64,000 nt of DNA from DATGKG01 sp963851325 (GCA_963851325.1 CAWKOR010000001.1:2604001-2668000); one strand, 5' to 3'. Positions 36,497 through 45,842 are shown, counted from the first letter of the stretch. Notes: generated from the sequence alone by a model not told the origin. Made by a program: numbers and translations.

Positions 36497-36922
36497 ATGG
36501 CAACTGCGGATCAAATCGCGCGCGAAATGGAAAGCTTTTATCGGGACTACATCGACGTCTTCAATCGCGAAGAAGAGGCGATGTTCGATTCGTTCGCGTC
36601 GCCGCACGCGATGGTGAGCGGCGAACGTGGATTGACTACGGTCGCCAATGACGAGAATCATCGCGCCGCATTCCGCCGCATGATCGCGACACTCAAGGAG
36701 CGCGGATGGGCGCACTCCGGCATCGATAGCATCAAGGCGTGGCCGATGGCGGACAACCTCGGGCTGCTCGTCTGCGATGTAACGCGCTACAAGGCGGACA
36801 ATTCGGTGCTGGAGAAATTGCGCGCTTGCTATCTGCTTCAGCGCGACGGCGGCAAATGGAAAATCCTGACCTTGAACGAAATCAAACCGCCCTTCCTCGG
36901 GCCTGGCGACCTGCCCCGCTAG
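36497..36922 (+). CDS. NTF2-like/SnoaL-fold protein
   Basis: 141 aa. Pattern ESFYRDYIDVFNREEEAMFDSFASPHAMVSG followed by strands ending CYLLQRDGGKWKILTLNEI is typical of NTF2-like cone-fold proteins, which can be small hydrolases, isomerases or ligand binders. GAAGGAG ribosome-binding site. Its place in an SDR/LLM operon suggests processing of a pathway intermediate; no catalytic motif is recognisable. Confidence 0.72.
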   Translation: MATADQIAREMESFYRDYIDVFNREEEAMFDSFASPHAMVSGERGLTTVANDENHRAAFRRMIATLKERGWAHSGIDSIKAWPMADNLGLLVCDVTRYKADNSVLEKLRACYLLQRDGGKWKILTLNEIKPPFLGPGDLPR

Positions 36923-36980
36923 TCGTTGGACAGTTCGAAGCAGCGGTTTTAGACTCCGAACAAATCCAGGAGGTACCGTC

Positions 36981-37352
36981 ATGGCTAAGTACACGTTCCT
37001 CGCGCTGACGAATCCGGTCGAAGGGAAGGAAGCCGAATTCAACGAGTGGTACGACAAACACCACGTTCCCGATGTCATCAACGTGCCGGGTTTCGTCAGC
37101 GGACAGCGCTTCAAGCTCGCGGACAGCCAGTTCGGTGGCGAGGCCAGCAAGGCCTTCAAGTACCTCGCCGTCTACGAGATAGAGACGGACGATATCGCGG
37201 CAACGATCAAGGAGCTGCGCGCGCGCGGCGGCACCGCTGACATCGTGCCCAGCGACGCTATCGATCCGAAGAACGTTGCGACCTACATGTTCACGCCGAT
37301 CACGGAAAAGGTGATGGCGAAGGACGTTCGTCGTCCGCGCCGCGCCGCGTGA
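36981..37352 (+). CDS. EthD/DUF4286-like dimeric alpha/beta-barrel protein
   Basis: 123 aa: KYTFLALTNPVEGKEAEFNEWYDKHHVPDVINVPGFVSGQRF is the ferredoxin-like alpha+beta fold with the WYDxxHxP motif common to EthD-like and DUF4286 proteins; FKYLAVYEIET completes the sheet. AGGAGG ribosome-binding site. Family members are small accessory or degradative enzymes of oxidative clusters; exact role unknown. Confidence 0.75.
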   Translation: MAKYTFLALTNPVEGKEAEFNEWYDKHHVPDVINVPGFVSGQRFKLADSQFGGEASKAFKYLAVYEIETDDIAATIKELRARGGTADIVPSDAIDPKNVATYMFTPITEKVMAKDVRRPRRAA

Positions 37353-37391
37353 TAACAGCCTTCGAGGGCGCGGGAGAAGGAGAGTCCGCCC

Positions 37392-38495
37392 ATGAGCGTT
37401 GAGTTCATCGGGATGATCGGTACCCAGCCCGCTTCGGAGATTCACCCGCCGCATGGGCCGGCGATCGACCTCGACTACCTGCGGCGCTTTGCGCAGGCGC
37501 ACGAGCAATCGGACTTCGACCGCATCCTGATCGGATATTTCTCCAACGCGGCGGACGGATTTATCGTCGCGCAATATGCCGCCTCGGTGACGCAGAAGCT
37601 CGGGTTGATGCTGGCGCATCGGCCGGGCTTCGTCGCGCCGACGCTGGCCGCGCGCAAGCTGGCGACGCTCGATCACTTCAGCGGAGGCAGGCTAGCAGTC
37701 CACATCATCTCGGGCGGCGACGATGGCGATCAGGCCAAGGACGGCGATTTCCTGCCGCACGACGAGCGCTACGCGCGCACCGACGAGTATGTCGAAATCC
37801 TCCGCCGCATCTGGACAGCCGACCAACCTGTCGATCATGAAGGCCGCTACTATAAATTCAGGCGCTCATTCTCGGACGTGAAGCCGATTCAAAAGCCGCA
37901 CCTCCCCATCTACTTCGGCGGTTCCTCGGAGGCCGCGATCACAATCGCGGGAAAGCACGCCGACGTCTACGCGTTGTGGGGCGAGCCGCTGGCCGAAGCT
38001 GCTAAAACCATCGCCAAGGTTCGCGCTTCGGCGGCCCGGCATGGACGCACTGTTAGATTCAGCTTGTCAACGCGACCCATTCTGGCGTCCACCGAGGATG
38101 CTGCGTGGACGCGCGCAAAGGCGATCATCGAGAGGATTCGCGAGATCCGCGGCCGCGCGATGCTCGGCGCGCCGGGCAAGGCTCCTCAGGCGGTCGGCTC
38201 GCAACGTTTGCTGGCCGCGGCTGCCGAGGGCGATGTGCTGGATACGCGCCTGTGGACCGCAGTCGCGGCGGCGACCGGCGCGCGCGGCAACACCACGGCC
38301 TTGGTGGGAACTCCCGAGCAAGTGGCGGAATCGATGCTCGCGTACTACGAGCTCGGCGTCACGACGTTTTTGATTCGCGGCTTCGATCCACTCGAAGATG
38401 CAATCGACTATGGCCGCGAGCTGATTCCCGCGGTGCGCCGCGAGATCGCCCATCGCGAAAGCCGCGCGGCGGGCGCGCATCGCGTCGCCGGTTAA
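37392..38495 (+). CDS. LLM flavin-dependent monooxygenase, alkanesulfonate monooxygenase (SsuD)-like
   Basis: 367 aa. The SsuD-type pattern is FIGMIGTQPASE, FDRILIGYFSNAADGFIVAQ, LGLMLAHRPGFVAPTLAARK, LDHFSGGRLAVHIISGGDDG, DEYVEILRRIWT and FRRSFSDVKPIQKPHLPIYF. FMNH2-dependent C-S or C-N bond cleavage is typical of the subgroup, but no sulfonate transporter or NAD(P)H:FMN reductase lies nearby. Last gene of the SDR-headed operon. Confidence 0.9.
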   Translation: MSVEFIGMIGTQPASEIHPPHGPAIDLDYLRRFAQAHEQSDFDRILIGYFSNAADGFIVAQYAASVTQKLGLMLAHRPGFVAPTLAARKLATLDHFSGGRLAVHIISGGDDGDQAKDGDFLPHDERYARTDEYVEILRRIWTADQPVDHEGRYYKFRRSFSDVKPIQKPHLPIYFGGSSEAAITIAGKHADVYALWGEPLAEAAKTIAKVRASAARHGRTVRFSLSTRPILASTEDAAWTRAKAIIERIREIRGRAMLGAPGKAPQAVGSQRLLAAAAEGDVLDTRLWTAVAAATGARGNTTALVGTPEQVAESMLAYYELGVTTFLIRGFDPLEDAIDYGRELIPAVRREIAHRESRAAGAHRVAG

Positions 38496-38536
38496 GTACC
38501 CGCAACTTCTACTTCGGCAGTCACCAGGACCTGGCC

Positions 38537-39643
38537 TCAAAGAAGGGGAATGTAGGGAAGGTCGTAGCCAAAGGCCTTGGGACCAACTGCTATCAAAGCC
38601 TTGGGAGTTTTCATCAGGGGAGAGCAAGGTAGCCCTAAGACAGTGACTCTAAGTCCTGGCCGGAGAATTTCTGTCGTAACAGGATTACCGGTTTCGGTTT
38701 CAACCAGGGTGATAAGATCGGGCACCGTGAGCGCAACTTCTTCGTCAAGCTTCAGGATCAGATATTCGTTCTTGAATGCTACCTCCGCGGTGTGTCCTTT
38801 TTCGGCATCGACACCTTCGAGCAGGACCTTCCCCCAGTCATGTCCTGCGCGAAAGCGCCTCTCTACATCGACGATCTTCCCACCTATGAATCTCTTGCCA
38901 TCCCCGGCTTCGACGATGGCCGCGATCGGATCTCTCCTCGCCGCACGCGCTGACTCCACAGCGCGACCCAGCGCCAGAGCTAGCGCTATCGATCCGCGGA
39001 TAAGCGTGCGCGTCAATGACTCATGATCGAAAGTCGTGGTCATATAGATGAGGCCGCCATTGTCAGAACAGATCTTGCGCAGCCGGCGCTCGACTGAAAT
39101 GCCGGACGGCTCATCAGGCGATTCATTGCGAGGGCCTTCATTACTATGTACCTTCGCCTCGAGCAGCAAAGCGCTGTCGCCGCTAAGTGCCAGCGGAAGC
39201 CCCGGCGTAGTGCCGTAAATCATGAAGGTACACATCTGCAACTCCGGGAAAGCTCTCCCGATGCTATCGCCGTCGAGCAGAGGCAAGCCATTCTGGGCCG
39301 CAAGGATGAGCGGGAACATACACTGCAAGCCGCCGATTTCCGCGGTCACGAAGGCGCCCACTCGACCCTGGAGAACGGCCATCACCGAATCGAGTCCTAG
39401 TTGCAAAGCGCGAAGGCTAGGAGGCTTTTCGAGACAAACCAGCGGCGCTCCAATGACCGCTGAACTGATCGCGAAGGAGTCAGGATCCATTTCCGTAACA
39501 TCGATCACGCGTACGACTTGGTCGCCGATCGCCTGGCTCGCCACCAGTTGACCGTAGTAGGAATTGCCGCCGCCCCCGGTTCCAAGGATTCCGGAACCTA
39601 GCGCCAGCGCCGAAAGATCCGCGCGGCGAATTTCGAAGCTCAT
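38537..39643 (-). CDS. DUF917 domain protein
   Basis: 368 aa: ALALGSGILGTGGGGNSYYG at the N-terminus, PLLDGDSIGRAFPELQMCTF in the middle and VTVLGLPCSPLM at the end define the DUF917 family, usually encoded next to a HyuA-like hydantoinase A subunit. ATGA overlap with hyuA (39640-39643) shows translational coupling. Biochemistry unresolved; probably a subunit of an ATP-dependent amidohydrolase or lyase. Confidence 0.88.
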   Translation of the reverse strand: MSFEIRRADLSALALGSGILGTGGGGNSYYGQLVASQAIGDQVVRVIDVTEMDPDSFAISSAVIGAPLVCLEKPPSLRALQLGLDSVMAVLQGRVGAFVTAEIGGLQCMFPLILAAQNGLPLLDGDSIGRAFPELQMCTFMIYGTTPGLPLALSGDSALLLEAKVHSNEGPRNESPDEPSGISVERRLRKICSDNGGLIYMTTTFDHESLTRTLIRGSIALALALGRAVESARAARRDPIAAIVEAGDGKRFIGGKIVDVERRFRAGHDWGKVLLEGVDAEKGHTAEVAFKNEYLILKLDEEVALTVPDLITLVETETGNPVTTEILRPGLRVTVLGLPCSPLMKTPKALIAVGPKAFGYDLPYIPLL

Positions 39644-41163
39644 AGCTCCGACTCTCCGATGTCACCGACCGCGCGCGCATGCACCTTAAGTGCCTCGGAT
39701 GCGAGGTAGGTCAGTGCCGCGTCCTCCAGCTCGACGGTCCTGGTGGTTCCGGCACGGGCGCCGGCTTCCTCGGCGCGGCGATGCGCCTCGGCTTCAGCTT
39801 TCGCCAGCGCCTCCTTGCGCGGGACGCTGGAGGAGAAAGTCAGATCGGCCTCGCCGCCAACCTGCGCCATCGCGGCTCCATAGGCATTTGCAACCGCGGC
39901 ATCGGCGGGAGATTCAACCCGACGGCCAAGTTCGCGCAGCAGATGCAGAATCAACGGCGCGCCCCCTCCCACCAGGATAATCGGAAGCTGCCGATCGAGG
40001 CGGTCATAGTTTTCCAGCAGGCGGGCCAGTCGAAGGCGTAAATGATCATCGACGCGAGCAATCATGGCGGCATCAAGATGCTTTACCAATGCGCGATCGC
40101 CAATCACAGCGCGACCCGCCGCGACTGCAACATCTGTAAGGGTCAGTTGATGGCCGCCGAACACGAGCGCCTCGTCGGTGATGCGAAAGCCCACGCTCTC
40201 CGGACCGACCGCCCCAGTGCCGGCATCGATAAGGCTCCCGCCGCCGACGCCGATCGAGCATAGGTCCGGCATACGGAAGTTGGTCCTGACCCCCGCGATA
40301 CTAAGATCGAGCCCCGCCGGTTGCGGATAGCCTCCGCGTAGCACGCCGATATCGGTGGTGGTGCCGCCTACATCGATCACGATGGACTCTTCCAGCGACG
40401 CCAGGATGCCCGCCCCTCGCAGGCTGTTGGTTGGTCCCGAGGCGACGGTGAAGATCGGCAGTTGCGTGGCGCTATTGGCTCGCATCGCAGTTCCGTCGTT
40501 CTGACTGATGAACAAGTTGGCGGGAACCGCGGCCTGAAAGCCGGCGACGGTACGTTCGGCTAGTGGCCGCAACATCGCGTTGAGCAGCGTGGCGTTCTCG
40601 CGCTCCAGAATTCCGAAGCGCCCGATGCGATGAGACAGGGTGACCTGCAGCTCCGGGTTTTCGCTGCGTAACCATTCGCCGACTTGTATTTCGTCCTCGG
40701 GGTATGAGGTACCGAAGACCGCGGTAAGCGCGACTTGCGTTATGCCGTGGGTTGCCAGCGTTTTTGCGATTCGGGAAATCTCGGCCCGGTCGATCGGCCG
40801 AATCGGCCGCCCGTCGTATTCGCGTCCACCCGCGACAAAGAAAGCTTCATTGCGGACCGCGCCTCGAAGGTCCGCGGGCCAATCGATCATTGGCGGCAGC
40901 GACTCCGAGACTGGGCTGCCGATTCTTATCGCCGCGGCGTTATCCAGATTGCGCCGTTCCACCAGTGCATTGGTGAAGGCCGTGGTGCCGATATGAACGC
41001 GCTCGATTTCGTGGTCACCCTGAACCCGCGCAAGCGCGCCGAGGATGCCCTCGCGCACCTCGCTGGTGGTTGGGACCTTCGCGCGCTCAATGATCTTGCG
41101 GTCGCGGACCAGCACCGCATCGGTATTGGTTCCGCCCACATCTATTCCGGCGACGACTTTCAT
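39640..41163 (-). CDS. Hydantoinase/oxoprolinase A-family ATPase (HyuA-like)
   Basis: 507-aa acetate/sugar-kinase-fold protein: GIDVGGTNTDAVLV phosphate-1 loop, IVIDVGGTTTDIGVLRGG phosphate-2, and IILVGGGAPL adenosine site. Lacks the long C-terminal domain of classic HyuA (about 680 aa), as usual for members paired with DUF917. Couples ATP hydrolysis to opening of a cyclic amide, lactam or related bond. Starts 41163 downstream of a repeat-filled region. Confidence 0.9.
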   Translation of the reverse strand: MKVVAGIDVGGTNTDAVLVRDRKIIERAKVPTTSEVREGILGALARVQGDHEIERVHIGTTAFTNALVERRNLDNAAAIRIGSPVSESLPPMIDWPADLRGAVRNEAFFVAGGREYDGRPIRPIDRAEISRIAKTLATHGITQVALTAVFGTSYPEDEIQVGEWLRSENPELQVTLSHRIGRFGILERENATLLNAMLRPLAERTVAGFQAAVPANLFISQNDGTAMRANSATQLPIFTVASGPTNSLRGAGILASLEESIVIDVGGTTTDIGVLRGGYPQPAGLDLSIAGVRTNFRMPDLCSIGVGGGSLIDAGTGAVGPESVGFRITDEALVFGGHQLTLTDVAVAAGRAVIGDRALVKHLDAAMIARVDDHLRLRLARLLENYDRLDRQLPIILVGGGAPLILHLLRELGRRVESPADAAVANAYGAAMAQVGGEADLTFSSSVPRKEALAKAEAEAHRRAEEAGARAGTTRTVELEDAALTYLASEALKVHARAVGDIGESEL

Positions 41164-41793
41164 GGATTCATCGGCTTACAACGTCGGGATCGGTTAATCT
41201 CTCGCGGATGTCATCCTGCCGCGTCTGGACGCTCACGTCCATCAAAGGACCCCGGTGCGCGTCGGTCATCGGCGACCGTCGCCGACGGTGAACATCCTGT
41301 GACATTATGCTATGATGGCATTGCGGCGCCGGAGATCGGCGCCGCCGCTGTTTTGGCGGGATGGGTATGCGATACGAAAATGCAGAAACAAACCCATTTC
41401 TCGGCATCGCCGAGAAATGGTCCTGAGGCTCGGCGAAGGACCTCGCATGGTGCGAAGAGGAACCCCGAATTCGCAAAAACAAAGCCACTTTATCCACACC
41501 AATGCTGCGTTTTTGCCGAGGCAGGTGGTGCTCCACCGCCGGTCGCGAAGCGCGCCCGGCTCTCATCCGGTCGGCACGCGGCATTCCATGCCGACGGGTC
41601 ATCGGAGTTCGCGGCAGACCGAGCGCGCCCACCTTCGCTTGCCAAGCGAGAGGAGGGACCGATCCAGGAATCGCAAAAACAAACCCACTTGATCGAGGAA
41701 AATGGCGGACTTTCGCGATTCGTTCCCCTTCCAGGTTGTATCGACTGATTGTCGGTAACTCCCCTACCGACTGATTGTCGATAGCTCCGGCCC
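41164..41793. repeat. 630-bp gene-free region with several repeats and hairpins
   Basis: No believable gene. Three dispersed copies of an A-rich repeat (CGCAAAAACAAACCCACTT-like) at about 41382-41400, 41472-41490 and 41672-41690. Perfect hairpins at 41323-41345 (stem GCGGCGCCG) and 41394-41420 (stem CCATTTCTCGGC, 3-nt loop). GGTCCT/AGGACC inverted pair at 41419-41443. Two 21-bp direct copies of CGACTGATTGTCG at 41742-41762 and 41768-41788, 26 bp apart. The layout suggests dispersed intergenic elements, not a coding relic. Confidence 0.8.
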
Positions 41794-42627
41794 TCACCTC
41801 AGCAGCGGCCAGAGCCGCAGCGCAGTATCCCCCAATAGCCAACGCTTCTCGTCCGGCAGCAAGGACGACAACTGCTCTTTCGCCAGGTCCACGAACCCTT
41901 GATAGCTGCGATCGTTGCTCGCCGGGAAGTTGGTTCCCCACATCAGGCGATGCGCGCCGAAGGTGTCAATGAGGCGACGGAAGAACTGGATGCATCCGCG
42001 GTCGCCATTCTTCGCCGCCGCCGCAATGGTCCACGAGGAAAACTTGCCATAGAAGTTCGGGAATCGCGCAAGATCGAAGAGCGGCTGCGCGCCCTCGAAA
42101 TCCGGGGCGTCATCGAGACGCGGAAGGCCCAGATGATCGAGCGCGACGCTCAAGTCGGGGAAGCGCTCGAGCACGCGGGCGAGCCGCGGCAATTGATGAA
42201 AGTTGGTCAGAACGCATACCGGCAGGCGCAGGTCGGAGGCGCGACGCCACACCGGATTGATGCGCGGATCATCGAGCATTGTTTCCGGCTCCGTCCAGGT
42301 CACCACCCGCAGGCCCTTCACTCCTCGGTCTTTGACCCAGTAGCTAAGCCTGTCCGCCGCATCGGGCTTCACGACATCGACGATACCGACCGCGGCGAAG
42401 CGATCCGGATAGCGCGCGGCTACATCGGCGACGTAACTGTTGTCGTATCGATATGCGCCGAAGGCCTGCACAAGGATCGCGCGGTCAACGCCGGCGCCAT
42501 CCATCAGGCTTAGAAATTCCTCTCCGGTGAGATCGCGGACCCACGCGGCGGGCTTCGGACCGAGATCGCGCGGATACTTGCGCTGATCGTCCGACATGAT
42601 GTGGCAATGACTCTCGACCAGGACCAT
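41794..42627 (-). CDS. Amidohydrolase_2 family TIM-barrel hydrolase
   Basis: 277 aa from the ATG at 42627 (MVLVESHCHIMS); an ATG seven codons earlier is possible, but the chosen one puts the metal motif ESHCH at the family position and has GAGG just upstream. DHLGLPRLDD and LMWGTNFPASND are the later metal and acid elements. Relatives hydrolyse lactones or decarboxylate aromatic acids. Divergent from the Rieske operon, 82 bp away. Confidence 0.87.
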   Translation of the reverse strand: MVLVESHCHIMSDDQRKYPRDLGPKPAAWVRDLTGEEFLSLMDGAGVDRAILVQAFGAYRYDNSYVADVAARYPDRFAAVGIVDVVKPDAADRLSYWVKDRGVKGLRVVTWTEPETMLDDPRINPVWRRASDLRLPVCVLTNFHQLPRLARVLERFPDLSVALDHLGLPRLDDAPDFEGAQPLFDLARFPNFYGKFSSWTIAAAAKNGDRGCIQFFRRLIDTFGAHRLMWGTNFPASNDRSYQGFVDLAKEQLSSLLPDEKRWLLGDTALRLWPLLR

Positions 42628-42709
42628 CAGCCTCGGGCGATAGTACATTCGAGGGTTTTTTGCTAGCGATCAGGACGAAGGATCCTACGATTGATCCACG
42701 GAGGAAACG

Positions 42710-43936
42710 ATGATCGAGGACACCAATACCCAGATCGATGAACCCAACCGCTGGCGGCTCGAGACTCCCGGCCATGCCGGATGGAAACGCAGCGCCAGGC
42801 CCGACGACCCCAACCGTTACCTGATGATCTCCGCCGATTGCCATGCCAACGAGCCCGGTGGACTTTGGCATCAGCGGCTCGACAAGAAATATCACCATCG
42901 CCTGCCCCGCATCGAAGTCGACGAGAAGGGCACCAAGTGGGTGGTCAACGAGGGGATGCAGCGCTCGCGCCTGCTCGACAGCCATCTCGCGGGCGAGGAC
43001 GACATGCGCAACAAATCGGGCTACACACCCGAGCAGCGCATCCGCGACCATCGCCGCGACGGCATCGATGCCGAGATCATGTTCCCCAACAAGGGCCTCT
43101 CGGTGTGGGCGACGACCGATGCCGAATTCGGCAACGCGCAGTGCAAGGTATGGAACGATTGGGCGTGGGAGTTATACGGCCCGTACAACGATTTCATGTC
43201 GCCGATCGCGGCCATCATGACCGCCGACGTGAACATGGCGATCGATGAGATCAAGCGAGTGGCGAAGCTGGGTTTTCGCGGCGTCAATCTTCCCTGCAAG
43301 CCGATCTTCGGCGCCCACGATGCTCGCCATCCCAATTACAACATGACGATGTACGATCCGATGTGGGCGGCGATCCAGGATTGCGACGTCACCATAACCT
43401 TCCACATTTCCACCGGGCGCGACCCGCGCGCCGCGCGCAAAGATGGTGGCGCGATCATCAATTACGCCGCGCATGCGCTGTCGCCGACCGTCGAGCCGAT
43501 TGCATGCCTATGCGCGTCGGGCGTGCTGGAGCGCTTCAACAAGCTGCGTTTCGCCGGCATCGAGTGCGGCATCGGATGGGTGCCGTGGGCGCTGGAAGCG
43601 ATGGACGAGGCCGCGCGCAAGCATCACATGTGGGCGTTCCCGAAGCTGAAGAAGCTGCCGAGCGACTATTTCCGCGAGCACGGCGCGGCGTCGTTCCAGG
43701 ATGATCCGATCGGCCTCGAACTCGCCGAGCGGCATAACCTGGTGAACAACTTCCTGTGGGCCAATGACTATCCGCATCACGAAGGCTCATGGCCGCATTC
43801 GGCGCAGTCGATCGAGCGCGAGATGGGAGAGCTGAAGGAAGAGAGCCGGGCCAAGATCCTGGGCCTCAACACCGCGCGGATTTTCAAGTTCAACGTCGAT
43901 GCCCTGATGCGCCGCCGGAGCCTGCCGGCCGACTAA
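42710..43936 (+). CDS. Amidohydrolase-superfamily hydrolase/decarboxylase (ACMSD-like), copy 2
   Basis: 408-aa close paralogue of 7804-9024: the same opening NRWRLETPGH, DCHANEP metal motif, TFHISTGRDPRAARKDGGA and NDYPHHEGSWPHSAQSIERE. GGAGG ribosome-binding site. First gene of an operon with Rieske dioxygenase alpha and beta subunits (12-bp gap), so in this locus it probably acts on a ring-hydroxylation or ring-cleavage product. Confidence 0.92.
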   Translation: MIEDTNTQIDEPNRWRLETPGHAGWKRSARPDDPNRYLMISADCHANEPGGLWHQRLDKKYHHRLPRIEVDEKGTKWVVNEGMQRSRLLDSHLAGEDDMRNKSGYTPEQRIRDHRRDGIDAEIMFPNKGLSVWATTDAEFGNAQCKVWNDWAWELYGPYNDFMSPIAAIMTADVNMAIDEIKRVAKLGFRGVNLPCKPIFGAHDARHPNYNMTMYDPMWAAIQDCDVTITFHISTGRDPRAARKDGGAIINYAAHALSPTVEPIACLCASGVLERFNKLRFAGIECGIGWVPWALEAMDEAARKHHMWAFPKLKKLPSDYFREHGAASFQDDPIGLELAERHNLVNNFLWANDYPHHEGSWPHSAQSIEREMGELKEESRAKILGLNTARIFKFNVDALMRRRSLPAD

Positions 43937-43948
43937 GGAGACTCGAGT

Positions 43949-45304
43949 ATGCTCTCGCGACCAGACATCGACTACGACTCGTTGGTGAAAGAAGACCGCG
44001 TCCACATCAGTGTGTACAAGGATCCCGCCATCTTCACCGACGAGATGGACAAGATTTTCCATCGCGGATGGGTCTATGTCGGGCATCGCGGCGAAATCCC
44101 CAACCGGGGCGACTTCCGGCTCAAGCGGATTGGCCTGCAACCTGTGATCATGGTGCGCGACCAGCACGGGCAAGTGCAGTTGCTGCTCAACCGATGTCGC
44201 CATCGCGGCGCGACGGTCTGCCAGGAGGGGCAAGGTAACACGCGCTCGTTCAGGTGCATGTATCACGGCTGGACCTATCTGCTGAACGGCGACCTCAGCG
44301 GCGTACCGTCGATGGAAGGGTACGGCGACGATTTCAAGCGCGAAGAGCTGGGCCTGGTAAAGGTTCCGCGGGTTTCGGAGTATCGCGGCTTCATCTTCGC
44401 GAGCCTGAGTCCCGCGGGCATCACCCTCGAGGAACACCTGGGCAAGGCCAAGGATGAGCTGGACTTGTTCGTAGGTCTCTCCGATGGCGACGATGTGGAA
44501 GTCGTGTCCGGCATTCACAAGTACTCCTACCAGGGCAACTGGAAGCTCGCCGCAGAAAACTCGATGGATGGCTACCATCCCACCATTGTGCACGCCTCGT
44601 TCGCGCAGGCCTTGATGGACAAGATCATCCATATCCCCACTCCGGAGCAGGGCGGCGTCGATCGCGACTTCGCGTCGTTCCGCGGCAACACCAAGGATCT
44701 CGGCAACGGGCATGTGATGCTGGACTACAAGTTGCGCATCTACGACGCGCTCAACGGCGATCCGACGCCTGCCGTCAGCGCGGTCACGCCCGAAGGACAG
44801 GCGCGGCTGGATGCGCTCACCGCGCGCTTCGGTCCGGAGCGCGCCGCCAACATGCTGCGAGAAGGCGGAACGCATACCTTCATCTTCCCCAACCTCATCC
44901 TGATCGGCATCCAGATGCGAGTCGTTCAACCACTCAGCGCGGATCGCACCGAGGTAAGTCTGTATCCCACGCTGCTCAAGTGGCTCACGCCCGAGGTCAA
45001 TACCATAAGGCTGCGCTCGCACGAGGCGTTCTTCGGCTCGGCCAGTTTCGGCGGACCCGACGATTCGGAGATTTTCGAAAGAGTACAGGACGGATGTGCG
45101 GTTGATCTGGAGCCATGGCAGCTCATTTCGCGAGGCATCCATCGCGAGCGTCACGAGGACGGCATGATCATCGGCGACCTTTCCGACGAGGTCACCCAGC
45201 GCGGCATCTGGCGGCAATGGAAAAAGGTCATGCTGCAGGGCGCCGGCGCATCCAGAGCTAGCCGCAAGCGCAACGGCACCGCCGTCGGCGCCAAGAGGGG
45301 ATAG
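43949..45304 (+). CDS. Rieske aromatic-ring-hydroxylating dioxygenase, alpha subunit
   Basis: 451 aa. Rieske [2Fe-2S] ligands Cys83, His85, Cys103, His106 (CRHRG ... CMYHGW). Mononuclear iron site in ENSMDGYHPTIVHASF with His210 and His215. Length and domain order match alpha subunits of benzoate/naphthalene-type oxygenases. No ferredoxin or reductase is adjacent, so electrons must come from a component coded elsewhere (the 4402 ferredoxin is not of the Rieske type). Confidence 0.95.
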   Translation: MLSRPDIDYDSLVKEDRVHISVYKDPAIFTDEMDKIFHRGWVYVGHRGEIPNRGDFRLKRIGLQPVIMVRDQHGQVQLLLNRCRHRGATVCQEGQGNTRSFRCMYHGWTYLLNGDLSGVPSMEGYGDDFKREELGLVKVPRVSEYRGFIFASLSPAGITLEEHLGKAKDELDLFVGLSDGDDVEVVSGIHKYSYQGNWKLAAENSMDGYHPTIVHASFAQALMDKIIHIPTPEQGGVDRDFASFRGNTKDLGNGHVMLDYKLRIYDALNGDPTPAVSAVTPEGQARLDALTARFGPERAANMLREGGTHTFIFPNLILIGIQMRVVQPLSADRTEVSLYPTLLKWLTPEVNTIRLRSHEAFFGSASFGGPDDSEIFERVQDGCAVDLEPWQLISRGIHRERHEDGMIIGDLSDEVTQRGIWRQWKKVMLQGAGASRASRKRNGTAVGAKRG

Positions 45305-45311
45305 CGCGGCG

Positions 45312-45785
45312 ATGGCTATTGATCGCCAGCTAGTCGAACAGTTCCTCTACCATGAAGCGCAGCTCATGGATGAACATCGCTACGATGAATGGTTGGCGCT
45401 GTGGGCCGACGATGCGCTCTATTGGGTCCCCAGCAATCGCGACAACCTCGATCCCAAGCGTGAAGTCTCACTGATTTACGACGATCACGTGAGGCTGCAA
45501 TTGCGCGTCTCTCGCTTGAAGAGCGGGTTTGCGCATGCCCAAGAGCCGAAGTCCCGGATGCGTCGCTTGCTCTCGAATATCGAGATCGAGGAAGCGGAGA
45601 ACGGCGAAGTTGTTGCCGCGTCGAACTTCCTGCTGGCGGAGTTGAGACGGGGTAAGCAGGATCTGTTTGCCGGGCGCTCGATTCATCGGCTGCGTTCGAA
45701 CAATGGCGGCTTCAAAATGGCATCCAAAAAAGTTCTGCTGATCAACAACGACGAGCCGATCGATAATCTGACCTTCCTGATCTAA
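45312..45785 (+). CDS. Aromatic-ring-hydroxylating dioxygenase, beta subunit
   Basis: 157-aa cone-fold (NTF2-like) beta subunit: VEQFLYHEAQLMDEHRYDEW, LWADDALYWVPSN and RMRRLLSNIEIEE are classic. Lies 7 bp after the alpha gene. Structural partner giving an alpha3beta3 dioxygenase. Normal length. Confidence 0.93.
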   Translation: MAIDRQLVEQFLYHEAQLMDEHRYDEWLALWADDALYWVPSNRDNLDPKREVSLIYDDHVRLQLRVSRLKSGFAHAQEPKSRMRRLLSNIEIEEAENGEVVAASNFLLAELRRGKQDLFAGRSIHRLRSNNGGFKMASKKVLLINNDEPIDNLTFLI

Positions 45786-45842
45786 TCCAACCATGCGCCC
45801 GGCGCGACGACCAAGGTGGTAACGCGGCGCGGAGGGGAAACA

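Noticed and set aside
41323..41345. Factor-independent terminator
   Set aside because: The hairpin is followed by TGTTTT on the plus strand, but no plus-strand gene ends upstream; on the minus strand no T tract follows.
43787..45217. 476-codon minus-strand open frame
   Set aside because: Lies opposite the Rieske alpha gene, whose cluster and iron ligands are unambiguous; no ribosome-binding site or domain.
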